Origin: an uncultured Oscillospiraceae bacterium
GTDB taxonomy: Bacteria > Bacillota_A > Clostridia > Oscillospirales > Oscillospiraceae
Direction of reading: 5' to 3'
NCBI GenBank assembly: GCA_900769845.1
Contig: CAAGIF010000109.1
Span: 1 to 16,502 of the forward strand
Length of the DNA stretch: 16,502 nt
Part shown: positions 1-7,883 of the stretch, piece after piece
How the letters are laid out: each line of letters opens with the position of its first letter
Position numbering within the stretch: the first letter of the stretch is position 1
Notes under the pieces: generated by a model
What the model saw: the letters and a program-made list of their open reading frames with translations, nothing else
Databases searched by the model: none
What the model was told of the DNA's origin: nothing
Position numbers and translations under genes: made by a program

Positions 1-1
1 G

Positions 2-862
2 GAGAAGATGCGGGCCTACAACTGCACTTCCTGCGGTGCCCAGCTGATCTGTGAGGAAACCACCGCTGCCACGGCCTGTCCCTATTGCGGAAATCCGGCC
101 ATTGTTCCCGGTCAGTTCGGCGGTACGGAAAAGCCGGACTATGTGATTCCTTTCAAATTGAGTAAGGAAGCCGCTATTGCAGAACTGAAACGGCATTATA
201 AGGGCAAGCTTTTGCTGCCGAAGACATTCCTTGCGGAGAACCATGTCCAGGAAATCAAGGGAGTTTATGTGCCGTTCTGGCTGTTTGACGGTCAGGTTTT
301 GGCTGATATTACATACAAAGCGGAGCGGGTCCACACCCATCGCTCGGGTGATTACCGGGTCATAACGACGGAGCATTATGATGTCTGGCGAAAGGCAACG
401 GTTCCTTTCAGCCGTGTTCCGGTGGATGGGGCTTCCAAAATGCCCGATGCCTATATGGACGCCATCGAGCCCTTTGATTATAACGAGTTAAAACCTTTCT
501 CTTTGAGTTATTTGCCCGGTTTCCTGGCGGACAGATACGATGTTTCCCGGGAAGAATGTAACGACCGGGTGCAGAACCGATGTCAAACATCAGCGAAGCA
601 GGCTGTTGGCAATACTGTTCACGGCTATACTTCCTGTATCCCGGTGCGGGAAGATATGGATTTCCGTATTGATGGCTGTCAGTATGTGCTGCTACCGGTG
701 TGGCTGCTCAGTACCAGGTGGAAGGATAAGAATTATTTGTTTGCCATGAACGGACAGACCGGAAAGATGGTAGGTGAGTTGCCCATTAGCTGGAAAAAGT
801 TCTGGCTGTTCTTCTGCGGTATTTATGGCGTCCTGGCGTTGCTGCTGGGTCTTCTGTTGTGA
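2..862 (+). CDS. Zinc-ribbon membrane protein, YdjG-like (5' end outside window)
   Basis: The reading frame is open to the left edge, so this is the C-terminal 286 residues of a longer protein. The ATG at position 8 is probably internal, because relatives carry a first zinc ribbon before this point. Seen: a TFIIB/rubredoxin-like zinc ribbon close to the visible N-terminus (CTSC, then 14 residues, then CPYC), a mixed alpha/beta middle region with aromatic-rich stretches, and one hydrophobic segment over the last ~20 residues ending in LLLGLLL. The next gene begins 13 nt downstream behind GAGGAGGGG and encodes a TPM-domain membrane protein. This pairing matches Bacillus subtilis ydjG-ydjH, which belong to an operon with a PspA homologue and an SPFH protein (established knowledge). 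A role in envelope stress or PspA recruitment is inference from that synteny. The name 'PriA-like' sometimes given to such proteins reflects only the zinc ribbon. Confidence 0.8.
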   Translation, partial: EKMRAYNCTSCGAQLICEETTAATACPYCGNPAIVPGQFGGTEKPDYVIPFKLSKEAAIAELKRHYKGKLLLPKTFLAENHVQEIKGVYVPFWLFDGQVLADITYKAERVHTHRSGDYRVITTEHYDVWRKATVPFSRVPVDGASKMPDAYMDAIEPFDYNELKPFSLSYLPGFLADRYDVSREECNDRVQNRCQTSAKQAVGNTVHGYTSCIPVREDMDFRIDGCQYVLLPVWLLSTRWKDKNYLFAMNGQTGKMVGELPISWKKFWLFFCGIYGVLALLLGLLL

Positions 863-875
863 GGAGGGGACAGCG

Positions 876-1661
876 ATGAAACAAAGAAAATGGCTGATGA
901 TATTCCTTGTAGCGATGCTGATTCTGGGACTGTCCCTGCCGGTCATGGCCGCCAATGATACCTATCTTGCGGATGAGGCGGATATTCTGACCCCTGAGGA
1001 AGAAAGCAAGCTTGCGGAAACGGCCCGGAATATATCAGAGGAATTTGACTGCGGCATTTATATCGTCACGGTCTGGGATTACCATAACTACGGCAGTTCG
1101 GTTCGGAATGCTGCGGAGGAATACTTCCTTGCCAAGGATATGGGTTATGGCGAGGCTGATGACGGCATGCTGCTGTTTTTAAGCATGGCAGGGCGGGATT
1201 ATGCCCTGATCGCCCATGGCGATCTGGCAAACACTGTTTTCAGTGACTACCGCAAGGATCTGCTCATTGAAGAATTTCTGGATGATTTTGCCCGGAATGA
1301 CTGGTACGGCGGTTTTTCTGACTATTTGGCCTGCAGCCGGGAATATCTCCTGGATCCGATGGGGGAGAGCTATGAGTCTTCATCCTTCGGAGATAATATG
1401 TCCGGATTCATACTGCGGTTTTTCCTGCCTGCGGCTATCGCTGCGCTGATTTGCGGCATTATGGCCATGTCCATGAAAACTGCAAGAGTGAAGACCCATG
1501 CCAATGAGTATATGACCGAAAGCGGATTCCATATTATGGGACAGCATGACCGGTTCATAACCAGAACTGTGGTGCGCCAAAAAATCGAATCCAGCAGTAG
1601 CAGTTCCGGAAAAAGCCGGGTCAGCTCCCGGGGATTCTCCGGAAGGAGCGGTAAATTCTGA
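876..1661 (+). CDS. TPM-domain membrane protein, YdjH-like
   Basis: A 261-residue protein. Start at ATG 876 is chosen because GAGGAGGGG lies just upstream and a clear signal peptide follows at once (MKQRK, hydrophobic core, probable cleavage near the VMA-A site at residues 23-26). Residues about 30-155 form a TPM (YgcG/Psb32-type) domain, with the family's opening ADEADILTPEEE and a GMLLFLSMAGRDYAL strand pair. A transmembrane helix spans about 177-200, and the C-terminal tail (237-261) is Ser/Gly/Arg-rich and probably disordered. Topology would put the TPM domain outside and the tail in the cytoplasm. TPM domains occur in photosystem repair proteins and in envelope proteins; no enzymatic role should be assumed. 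It is the last gene of its unit, followed directly by a strong terminator, and resembles B. subtilis YdjH in order and architecture. Confidence 0.85.
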   Translation: MKQRKWLMIFLVAMLILGLSLPVMAANDTYLADEADILTPEEESKLAETARNISEEFDCGIYIVTVWDYHNYGSSVRNAAEEYFLAKDMGYGEADDGMLLFLSMAGRDYALIAHGDLANTVFSDYRKDLLIEEFLDDFARNDWYGGFSDYLACSREYLLDPMGESYESSSFGDNMSGFILRFFLPAAIAALICGIMAMSMKTARVKTHANEYMTESGFHIMGQHDRFITRTVVRQKIESSSSSSGKSRVSSRGFSGRSGKF

Positions 1662-1665
1662 ATAA

Positions 1666-1693
1666 AAGCGGCAGGCATCGCCTGCCGCTTTTT
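1666..1693 (+). terminator. Rho-independent terminator of the zinc-ribbon/TPM unit
   Basis: Perfect 11-bp stem (1666-1676 with 1680-1690), a 3-nt loop and a run of five T (1689-1693), five bases after the TPM stop codon. Confidence 0.92.
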
Positions 1694-1789
1694 GCTGCAT
1701 CTTCTTTCAAAAATTCAACGAATACAGTGTATTTTTCGTGGATAAAATGAGTCAGATATACAGAATGTGGTATCATCCCGGTTTTTTAA

Positions 1790-1818
1790 TTGACAATCCC
1801 GGAAAAGGAAATTATACT
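1790..1818 (+). promoter_or_regulatory. Sigma-A-type promoter of the esterase/ATP-grasp unit
   Basis: TTGACA at 1790-1795 and TATACT at 1813-1818, separated by 17 bp: a consensus -35 and a 5/6 -10. Transcription would start near 1825, giving a ~30-nt leader before the ATG at 1856. The promoter overlaps the only upstream in-frame ATG (1790), which argues against that start. Confidence 0.85.
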
Positions 1819-1855
1819 AGATTCTGCTAGTGGAAATAGAAGGAGAGGTCGCAAT

Positions 1856-2617
1856 ATGGTCAGAAAATGGGATGTTACGATTCCTGCGTTGTCGGGAGAC
1901 AAAACCCGAAAAGCCTACATTTATCTGCCGGATTATTATGAAGAGGATCGGCTCAGAAGATATCCTGTTTTGTATATGTTTGACGGCCATAATGTATTTT
2001 TTGATTCTGACGCAGCCTTTGGGAAGTCCTGGGGCATGAACAGCTACATGACCTGGAACCGGAAGCCGCTGATCATCGTGGCTGTGGAATGCAACCATGG
2101 CGCAGCGGGCAGAGCCAGACTCCGGGAGTATTCCCCTATCAGTTTCGAAGATCCCAAATGGGGGAAGATCCGGGGCAGGGGAAAGGCCTACATGGATTGG
2201 CTTGTCAACGATCTGAAGCCATACATTGATAAAAACTACCGCACCCTTCCGGATCGGGAGCATACCAGTATTGCCGGTTCCTCCATGGGCGGCCTGATGG
2301 CGCTGTATGCGGCAACGGTGTATAACCATGTATTCCAGAAGGCAGCCTGCCTGTCACCCAGCCTGTGGACGGATCCTCAGAAGATGCTGAAGATCGTGGA
2401 AAAGGCGAAGGTGAAAAATGATACATGCATTTACATGGACTACGGCAGCGAGGAGATGTTCAGCCATCCTGCCAATGTGAGCGCACTGATGGATATGGAC
2501 CGGCTGCTGGTGACCAAACGGGTAAATCTGGCATTCCGGATCGTTCCCGGTGGCACCCACTGCGAGGCCAGCTGGGAAAAACAGATCCCAATTTTTATGG
2601 ACTGTCTGGGGTTATAA
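1856..2617 (+). CDS. Alpha/beta-hydrolase, esterase D-like (first esterase of the unit)
   Basis: A 253-residue protein without signal peptide, so cytoplasmic. Start ATG 1856 follows AGAAGGAGAGG at 1838-1847. Seen: an early strand with a YLPDYY motif (23-28), VLYMFDGHN (38-46, typical of Esterase D / enterochelin-esterase-like hydrolases), the nucleophile elbow GSSMGG (141-146, Ser143), an acidic turn MDYGSEE (194-200) where the catalytic Asp is expected, and PGGTH with His235 near the C-terminus. The catalytic triad therefore looks intact. Family members hydrolyse esters or thioesters of varied small molecules and some are acyl- or feruloyl-esterases; the substrate here is unknown. It is the first gene of a three-gene unit with a second, divergent esterase (22 nt downstream) and an ATP-grasp ligase, which suggests work on a common small-molecule intermediate (inference). 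Confidence 0.88.
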   Translation: MVRKWDVTIPALSGDKTRKAYIYLPDYYEEDRLRRYPVLYMFDGHNVFFDSDAAFGKSWGMNSYMTWNRKPLIIVAVECNHGAAGRARLREYSPISFEDPKWGKIRGRGKAYMDWLVNDLKPYIDKNYRTLPDREHTSIAGSSMGGLMALYAATVYNHVFQKAACLSPSLWTDPQKMLKIVEKAKVKNDTCIYMDYGSEEMFSHPANVSALMDMDRLLVTKRVNLAFRIVPGGTHCEASWEKQIPIFMDCLGL

Positions 2618-2639
2618 GCAAGGAGATAAAAGATTTAGT

Positions 2640-3383
2640 ATGGAAATTCGGTATATCAAGCATTGGAGCAGTCACCTGAACCGGGATATGGAGTTCAAGA
2701 TCTATGGCAGCGGCGGTGGAAAACCGGTGCTGTTCATTCCCTGCCAGGGTGGCCGCTTCTGGGATTTTGAAAGCTTTAAGATGATCGATTACTGGGCAAA
2801 GTGGATCGAGGCAGGTCAGTGCACGGTCTACAGCGTGGACAGCATCGACAATGAAGCCTGGGCTGCCAAGGGTGCCGACAACCGCTGGCGGATCGAAAAC
2901 CATGAGCGCTGGTATCATTATGTAGTCAATGAGATGGTTCCCACCATTCATCATTACAGCGGCGGACGGACAGATATTATGACCTTCGGCTGCTCCATGG
3001 GCGCCATGCATGCGGCGAATCTGTACTACCGCCGGCCGGATCTGTTTTGCTCCTGCTTTGCTATTTCCGGCCTTTACGATAACAAGGAATTCTTCGGGGA
3101 CTACTGTGATGATCTGGTTTATAACAACTGTCCCAATCTGTACCTTGAGAATCTCCCCCAGGATCACTATTATATGGGGCTTTACAATAGCCAGAAGAGC
3201 CTGATCGTCTGCGGACAGGGCGCCTGGGAAGAGCCGCTGCTGGAATCTACCCGGTGGCTGGATACGGTCTGCTGCCGCAAGGGCATCCACACCCGGTTTG
3301 AATACTGGGGCCATGATGTGGATCACGATTGGCCCTGGTGGTATAAGATGGTGGATACCTATGTTCCCTGGCTGCTGGCATAA
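2640..3383 (+). CDS. Alpha/beta-hydrolase, second esterase of the unit
   Basis: A 247-residue soluble protein. Start ATG 2640 lies behind AAGGAGAT (2620-2627). Seen: central strand VLFIPCQGGRFWDF (30-43) with a likely oxyanion region, nucleophile elbow FGCSMGA (116-122, Ser119), and a C-terminal HDVDHDW stretch that contains two candidate catalytic histidines (225 and 229). It is unusually rich in Trp, Tyr and Cys (for example NCPNLYLEN at 163-171 and WPWWYK at 231-236). It is not a tandem duplicate of the preceding esterase: the elbow, the length of the strands and the C-terminus all differ, so the two enzymes probably act on different substrates or steps. It sits between the first esterase and the ATP-grasp gene, with gaps of 22 and 24 nt and no internal terminator, consistent with co-transcription. 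Substrate unknown. Confidence 0.86.
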   Translation: MEIRYIKHWSSHLNRDMEFKIYGSGGGKPVLFIPCQGGRFWDFESFKMIDYWAKWIEAGQCTVYSVDSIDNEAWAAKGADNRWRIENHERWYHYVVNEMVPTIHHYSGGRTDIMTFGCSMGAMHAANLYYRRPDLFCSCFAISGLYDNKEFFGDYCDDLVYNNCPNLYLENLPQDHYYMGLYNSQKSLIVCGQGAWEEPLLESTRWLDTVCCRKGIHTRFEYWGHDVDHDWPWWYKMVDTYVPWLLA

Positions 3384-3407
3384 CACAGATAGAAGGAGAA
3401 ACACAGA

Positions 3408-4607
3408 ATGAAAAACTTTATATTCATCTCTCCGAATTTTCCTCTGACTTACTGGAAATTCTGCCGGGAACTGAAGAATAACGGTATGCGGGTCCTGGGT
3501 ATCGGCGACTGCCCTTATGAGCAGCTGATGCAGGAACTGAAGGACTCTATGCACGAATACTATAAAGTTTCCAGCCTGGAAGATAACCAGGAGGTTTTTA
3601 AGGCTGTCGCCTTCTTTACCTTCAAATACGGAAAAATCGATTGGCTGGAAAGCAACAACGAATACTGGCTGATGCGGGATGCCTGGCTCCGGACGGAGTT
3701 CAACATCACCACCGGCCCCAAGCTTCATGAAATGGACAAGATCAAGTATAAGTCCGCCATGAAGGAGTATTATTACAAAGCGGGCCTGCCCACTGCCCGG
3801 TATCACCTGGTGCAGGGGTATGAGGATGCTGTGGAATTTGCCAACATGGTGGGTTATCCTGTGGTGGTCAAGCCTGACAACGGCGTGGGCGCCAACAATA
3901 CCTACAAGCTCTACTGCGACGAGGATGTCCGTTTCTTCATCGACACCAAGGATAGCAATGTCTACATCATGGAAGAGTTCGTTAACGGCTATGTTCAGAC
4001 CTATGATGCCATTATCAATTCCAAGGGTCAGCCCCTGTTCGAGTCCGGAAACATCACTCCCCATTCCCTGATGGACATTGTCAATAACAACGGCGATTCC
4101 GTATATTATCTGGTTAAAGAGCTTCCCGAGAAGGTACGCAATGCAGGCCTTGCTACTGTGGAATCCTTCGGCGTGAAGAGCCGGTTTGTACACCTGGAAT
4201 TCTTCATTCTCAATGAGGATCAGGAGGGCCTGGGGAAGGCGGGGGATATCCTGGGCCTGGAGGTCAATATGCGTCCTGCCGGCGGATTTACCCCGGAGAT
4301 GTATAATTATTCCCAGGAAACCGATGTGTATAAGATCTGGGCGGATATGGTCGCTTATGACACCAATTACAAGGAAATCGGCAATCCCCATTACTGCGCT
4401 TTCTATGGCCGCCGGGATGGCAAGCCCTACAAGTATGATGACTATGAGATCATGCATAAGTATGGTGACCACATGAAGATGTGGGGACGGATTCCCGATG
4501 CGCTTTCCGGCGCTATGGCGAACCAGATGTATGTGGCAAATTTCGATACGGAAGAGGAAATGCTCCGCTACTATGCGGACCTTTCCGCTACCCACGGAAA
4601 CGAATAA
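3408..4607 (+). CDS. ATP-grasp ligase (carbamoyl-phosphate-synthase-like)
   Basis: A 399-residue protein behind AGAAGGAG (3391-3398). Layout: a Rossmann-like pre-ATP-grasp domain (1-~100, opening MKNFIFISPNFP), then an ATP-grasp fold. ATP-binding features seen are YPVVVKPDNGVGA (150-162, Lys155), the hinge acidic run YIMEEF (186-191), HLEFF (262-266) and the Mg-binding LEVNMRP (284-290, Glu285 and Asn287). All key residues appear intact. Enzymes of this fold activate a carboxylate as an acyl-phosphate and join it to an amine, thiol or similar nucleophile. The length and domain order exclude a carbamoyl-phosphate synthase large subunit (~1,070 residues); purK-, purT- or ddl-specific sequence patterns were not recognised. 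The ~110-residue C-terminal part (290-399) is rich in Tyr/Met/Asp and may set substrate specificity. As the last gene of a unit with two esterases, it could make an amide or ester that the hydrolases trim or release (inference). Confidence 0.88.
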   Translation: MKNFIFISPNFPLTYWKFCRELKNNGMRVLGIGDCPYEQLMQELKDSMHEYYKVSSLEDNQEVFKAVAFFTFKYGKIDWLESNNEYWLMRDAWLRTEFNITTGPKLHEMDKIKYKSAMKEYYYKAGLPTARYHLVQGYEDAVEFANMVGYPVVVKPDNGVGANNTYKLYCDEDVRFFIDTKDSNVYIMEEFVNGYVQTYDAIINSKGQPLFESGNITPHSLMDIVNNNGDSVYYLVKELPEKVRNAGLATVESFGVKSRFVHLEFFILNEDQEGLGKAGDILGLEVNMRPAGGFTPEMYNYSQETDVYKIWADMVAYDTNYKEIGNPHYCAFYGRRDGKPYKYDDYEIMHKYGDHMKMWGRIPDALSGAMANQMYVANFDTEEEMLRYYADLSATHGNE

Positions 4608-4620
4608 ATCTCAGTCAAAG

Positions 4621-4655
4621 GCAGACCGGATGTGCTTTCCGGTCTGCTTTTATTG
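4621..4655 (+). terminator. Rho-independent terminator of the esterase/ATP-grasp unit
   Basis: 10-bp perfect stem (4621-4630 with 4638-4647), a 7-nt loop and TTTTATT, beginning 13 nt after the ATP-grasp stop codon. Confidence 0.9.
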
Positions 4656-4686
4656 CGTGGAAAATGCTGGCTTTCCTAATACAAGA

Positions 4687-4750
4687 TTGACAATTGACAG
4701 AGGATGGCTTATAGTATACTTAGTCAAATTGGGCAAAAAAATCATATAAT
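4687..4750 (+). promoter_or_regulatory. Promoter region of the phosphohexomutase gene, overlapping elements
   Basis: Two overlapping TTGACA boxes (4687-4692 and 4694-4699). The first is 17 bp from TATAGT (4710-4715); the second is 15 bp from TATACT (4715-4720). A third, perfect TATAAT (4745-4750) lies nearer the gene with only a weak TAGTCA (4721-4726) 18 bp upstream. Which one is used cannot be decided by eye; the 17-bp pair is the best by spacing. Confidence 0.7.
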
Positions 4751-4763
4751 TCTAAAAAGGATT

Positions 4764-4771
4764 GGGTGATC
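4764..4771 (+). promoter_or_regulatory. Ribosome binding site that decides the mutase start
   Basis: GGGTGATC matches the 3' part of the extended anti-Shine-Dalgarno complement (GGAGGTGATC) and lies 3 nt before ATG 4775. A GTG at 4766, in the same frame, falls inside it, so the ATG is preferred. A separate AAGGA at 4757-4761 sits 13 nt from the ATG. Confidence 0.55.
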
Positions 4772-4774
4772 ACA

Positions 4775-6457
4775 ATGTATATAAACGATTATAAGCGTTG
4801 GCTGGAAGCCGAACTGGAAGATCCAGAGCTTACCGAGGAACTGAAGAAGATCCAGGGCCAGGATGAGGAGATCAAAGAGCGGTTTGCTGTTTCTCTGGCA
4901 TTCGGTACTGCCGGTCTGCGTGGTGTACTGGGCGCCGGCTCCAACCGGATGAATATTTATGTCGTCCGGCAGGCAACCCAGGGCCTGGCAAACTGGGTCA
5001 AGACCCAGGGTGGCAGCCAGCTGGTGGCTGTTTCCTATGACAGCCGTATCAATTCCGATGTATTTGCCAAGGAAACTGCCCGGGTTCTTGCAGCCAACGG
5101 TATTAAGGTTCGGATCTACGATGCGCTGATGCCCGTTCCTGCGCTGAGTTTTGCCACCCGTTACTATAAGGCAAATGCCGGCGTTATGATCACCGCTTCC
5201 CATAACCCCGCCAAGTACAACGGCTACAAGGCCTACGGTCCCGACGGCTGCCAGATGACCGACGATGCCGCCGCTGTTGTGTACGCTGAGATCCAGAATA
5301 CCGACATTCTCACCGGCGCCAAGCTGATCTCCTTCGAGGAAGGTATTGAAAAGGGTCTGATCGAGTATGTGGGCGAGGACTGCAAGGAAGGTTTGTACGA
5401 TGCCATCAAGGCATGCCAGGTTCGTCCCGGCCTGTGCAAGACCGCCGGTCTGAAACTGGTGTATTCTCCTCTGAACGGCTCCGGTCTGGTTCCCGTTACC
5501 CGGATTCTGAAGGATATCGGTATCGAAGACATCACTATCGTGCCCGAGCAGAAGTATCCTGACGGCAATTTCCCCACCTGCCCCTATCCCAATCCCGAAA
5601 TTTTTGAGGCGCTGCGGCTGGGCCTGGAGCTGGCCACAGAGACCGGCGCTGATCTGATGCTGGCAACCGATCCCGATGCTGACCGTGTGGGCATCGCCAT
5701 GAAGTGTCCTGACGGCTCCTACGAGCTGGTTTCCGGCAATGAAGTCGGCGTCCTGCTGCTGGATTACATCTGCGAAGGCCGCATTGAGAAGGGCACAATG
5801 CCCAAGAATGCCGTCGCCGTGAAGAGTCTGGTTTCTACCCCGCTGGCTGACGCTGTTGCCGCTAATTACGGCGTAGAGATGCGGAATGTTCTTACCGGTT
5901 TCAAGTGGATCGGCGATCAGATCGCCCGGCTGGAGTCTGCCGGTGAAGTGGAGCGCTTCATCCTGGGCTTCGAAGAGTCCTACGGCTATCTGGCAGGTCC
6001 CTATGTTCGGGATAAGGATGCCGTGGTCGGCTCCATGCTGATCTGTGAAATGGCTGCTTACTACCGCTCCATCGGTTCTTCCATCAAGGAGCGCCTGGAG
6101 GCCATCTACGCCAAGTACGGCCGCTATCTGAATAAGGTCGATTCCTTCGAGTTCCCCGGCCTTTCCGGTATGGATAAGATGGCAGGTATCATGGCAGGTC
6201 TGCGGGAGAAGCCCCTGACCGAGATCGGCGGCTACAAGGTAACCAAGGCTGTGGACTACAAGAATACTGCCGAAACCGGTCTGCCCGCTGCCAATGTCCT
6301 GGTATACACCCTGGAAGGCGGCGCAACCGTCATCGTCCGTCCCTCCGGCACCGAGCCCAAGATCAAGACCTACTTCACCACCTTGGGTAAGGATCTGGCG
6401 GAGGCCCAGGCGCAGAAGGATGCTCTGGCTGCTGCACTGAAGCCCATTCTGGCATAA
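4775..6457 (+). CDS. pgcA: Phosphoglucomutase/phosphomannomutase (alpha-D-phosphohexomutase family)
   Basis: A 560-residue cytoplasmic enzyme interconverting hexose 1- and 6-phosphates, supplying glucose-1-phosphate for UDP-glucose, glycogen and envelope polysaccharides. All four family hallmarks are visible: FGTAGLRG near residue 43, the phosphoserine loop TASHNP (phospho-Ser142), the Mg-binding DPDADRVG (299-306), the sugar-binding GFEESYG (398-404) and the phosphate-binding RPSGTEPK (522-529). Length fits the 560-580 residue PgcA/YhxB type and is longer than the ~450-residue GlmM/ManB type, so glucosamine mutase is unlikely. It stands alone between a terminator and promoter upstream and a strong terminator downstream. 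Codon use is noticeably more biased (C-ending Gly, Asp and Ala codons) than in the neighbours, as expected for a highly expressed gene. Preference for glucose or mannose substrates cannot be read from the sequence. Confidence 0.95.
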   Translation: MYINDYKRWLEAELEDPELTEELKKIQGQDEEIKERFAVSLAFGTAGLRGVLGAGSNRMNIYVVRQATQGLANWVKTQGGSQLVAVSYDSRINSDVFAKETARVLAANGIKVRIYDALMPVPALSFATRYYKANAGVMITASHNPAKYNGYKAYGPDGCQMTDDAAAVVYAEIQNTDILTGAKLISFEEGIEKGLIEYVGEDCKEGLYDAIKACQVRPGLCKTAGLKLVYSPLNGSGLVPVTRILKDIGIEDITIVPEQKYPDGNFPTCPYPNPEIFEALRLGLELATETGADLMLATDPDADRVGIAMKCPDGSYELVSGNEVGVLLLDYICEGRIEKGTMPKNAVAVKSLVSTPLADAVAANYGVEMRNVLTGFKWIGDQIARLESAGEVERFILGFEESYGYLAGPYVRDKDAVVGSMLICEMAAYYRSIGSSIKERLEAIYAKYGRYLNKVDSFEFPGLSGMDKMAGIMAGLREKPLTEIGGYKVTKAVDYKNTAETGLPAANVLVYTLEGGATVIVRPSGTEPKIKTYFTTLGKDLAEAQAQKDALAAALKPILA

Positions 6458-6470
6458 ACCGAAAGAGATA

Positions 6471-6503
6471 AAAGGGCAAGCCCTTCGGGGCTTGCCTTTT
6501 GTT
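6471..6503 (+). terminator. Rho-independent terminator of the mutase gene
   Basis: 9-bp GC-rich stem (6475-6483 with 6488-6496) closed by a UUCG tetraloop on a C-G pair, followed by TTTTGTTT, 17 nt after the stop codon. Confidence 0.93.
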
Positions 6504-6516
6504 TATGTGTGTCTGC

Positions 6517-6545
6517 TTGACTTTAAATTTGGGTTATGGTACAGT
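6517..6545 (+). promoter_or_regulatory. Promoter of the NhaC-type antiporter gene
   Basis: TTGACT (6517-6522) and TACAGT (6540-6545) with 17-bp spacing. The -10 is only 4/6 to consensus. The leader to the ATG at 6576 would be about 23 nt. Confidence 0.6.
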
Positions 6546-6575
6546 ACAAGGGCTTGAAATTTCTGGAGGTTTGCC

Positions 6576-7880
6576 ATGAAAAAGGGAAATGTCTGGGCGC
6601 TGCTGCCCATCGGTGTGTTTCTTTTGATGTACCTTGGCCTGGGCCTGTTATTTGAATACGGATTACATATGGAAATGGGCTTTTACAAAGTTCCCATTAT
6701 TATCGCATTTTTGACTGCAATCCTGGTTGCCTGCCTGCAGAATCGTGAAGTTTCCTTTGAAGAGAAACTGGAACTGATGGGTCATGGCGTGGGAGATAAG
6801 AATATCATCACCATGCTGCTGATCTTTCTGACTGCCGGCGCCTTTGTTGGTGTGGTGGGAAGAAGCTCTGCTCAAAGTGTAGCCTACTTTATGCTGGATC
6901 TGGTGCCTGTCCGGTTTTCTGTGGCAGTGCTGTTTGTTGTGGCATGCTTTGTGTCCACCGCCATGGGAACCTCCGTGGGAACTATCACCTTGTTGGTGCC
7001 CATTGCCGTAGAGATCTGCCAGGCCTCGGGTTTTTCCTGCGCGCTGTGTATTGGCAGTATAGTAGGGGGCGCCATGTTCGGGGATAACCTTTCCTTTATT
7101 TCCGATACCACCATCGCCGCCTGTAACGGCCAGGGCTGCGCCATGAAGGACAAGTTCCGGGGCAATTTCTGGATCGCTCTGCCTGCGGCGCTGGGAACAC
7201 TGGTGCTGATCCTGCTTACCTCCGGAGCGGAAGGAAACGGCGATGTGATCTCCGGCAGCTATGATCTGCTGCTGGTCATTCCCTATGTGCTGGTGCTTAT
7301 CGGCGGCATTGCCGGGATCAATGTGTTTGTGGTATTGCTGACGGGAATTCTCTCCGGTGGTATCATTCTGCTGACCACCGGTCAGACAGCTGCCACATCC
7401 CTCCTGGAGAATATAGGCGCCGGGGCTGCCGGTATGTTTGAAACCTCTATGGTGGCAGTTCTGGTGGCTGCAATGTGCGCGCTGATCCGTAATTACGGCG
7501 GCTTTGACGCTCTGCTTTGGGGAATCCGAAAGGTATTCCGGGGGAATCGGGGCGGACAGTTGGGCATGGGATTGCTTGTGGGGGCGATGGACATAGCTAC
7601 TGCAAACAACACCGTCGCTATCGTTATGGCAAATCCCATTGCCAGAGAAATGAGCCGGGAATACGGCATTTCTTCCAAGCGGGCAGCCTGCCTGCTGGAT
7701 ACCTTCTCCTGCATCTTCCAGGGATTGATTCCCTATGGCGCGCAGCTTCTGGTGGCGGTTTCTGTTGCCATGGAGATGGGCAGTCCGATCACTGCCTTTG
7801 AGATCATGCGGTATCTGTTCTATCCCTATCTGCTGTTGATCAGCAGCCTCTGCGCCATTTTCTTTGTGAAAGTAAAATAA
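6576..7880 (+). CDS. nhaC: Na+/H+ antiporter, NhaC family
   Basis: A 434-residue polytopic membrane protein with roughly 10-12 hydrophobic segments, starting at ATG 6576 behind TGGAGG (6564-6569). Family signature stretches are visible: FVSTAMGTSVGTI (125-137), IVGGAMFGDNLSF (162-174) with Asp170, and SDTT (176-179) with Asp177, which correspond to the conserved ion-path region of NhaC-like carriers. The expected activity is electrogenic or electroneutral exchange of Na+ for H+, for pH and sodium homeostasis; some relatives couple to organic substrates (for example malate-lactate exchange), so the exact ion pair is uncertain. It forms a single-gene unit with its own promoter and terminator. 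Length is slightly below the usual ~450-500 residues of NhaC. No riboswitch-like leader is visible in the short 5' untranslated region. Confidence 0.88.
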   Translation: MKKGNVWALLPIGVFLLMYLGLGLLFEYGLHMEMGFYKVPIIIAFLTAILVACLQNREVSFEEKLELMGHGVGDKNIITMLLIFLTAGAFVGVVGRSSAQSVAYFMLDLVPVRFSVAVLFVVACFVSTAMGTSVGTITLLVPIAVEICQASGFSCALCIGSIVGGAMFGDNLSFISDTTIAACNGQGCAMKDKFRGNFWIALPAALGTLVLILLTSGAEGNGDVISGSYDLLLVIPYVLVLIGGIAGINVFVVLLTGILSGGIILLTTGQTAATSLLENIGAGAAGMFETSMVAVLVAAMCALIRNYGGFDALLWGIRKVFRGNRGGQLGMGLLVGAMDIATANNTVAIVMANPIAREMSREYGISSKRAACLLDTFSCIFQGLIPYGAQLLVAVSVAMEMGSPITAFEIMRYLFYPYLLLISSLCAIFFVKVK

Positions 7881-7883
7881 CAG

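Noticed and set aside
2595..4595. Very long open frame on the minus strand opposite the second esterase and the ATP-grasp gene
   Set aside because: Its translation is His/Ile-rich without a recognisable fold, and the plus-strand genes have clear motifs, ribosome binding sites and a promoter. It is a codon-bias shadow.
4766..4774. GTG start three codons upstream of the chosen mutase ATG
   Set aside because: It lies within the GGGTGATC ribosome binding site, only 4 nt after AAGGA, and the ATG fits the family N-terminus better.
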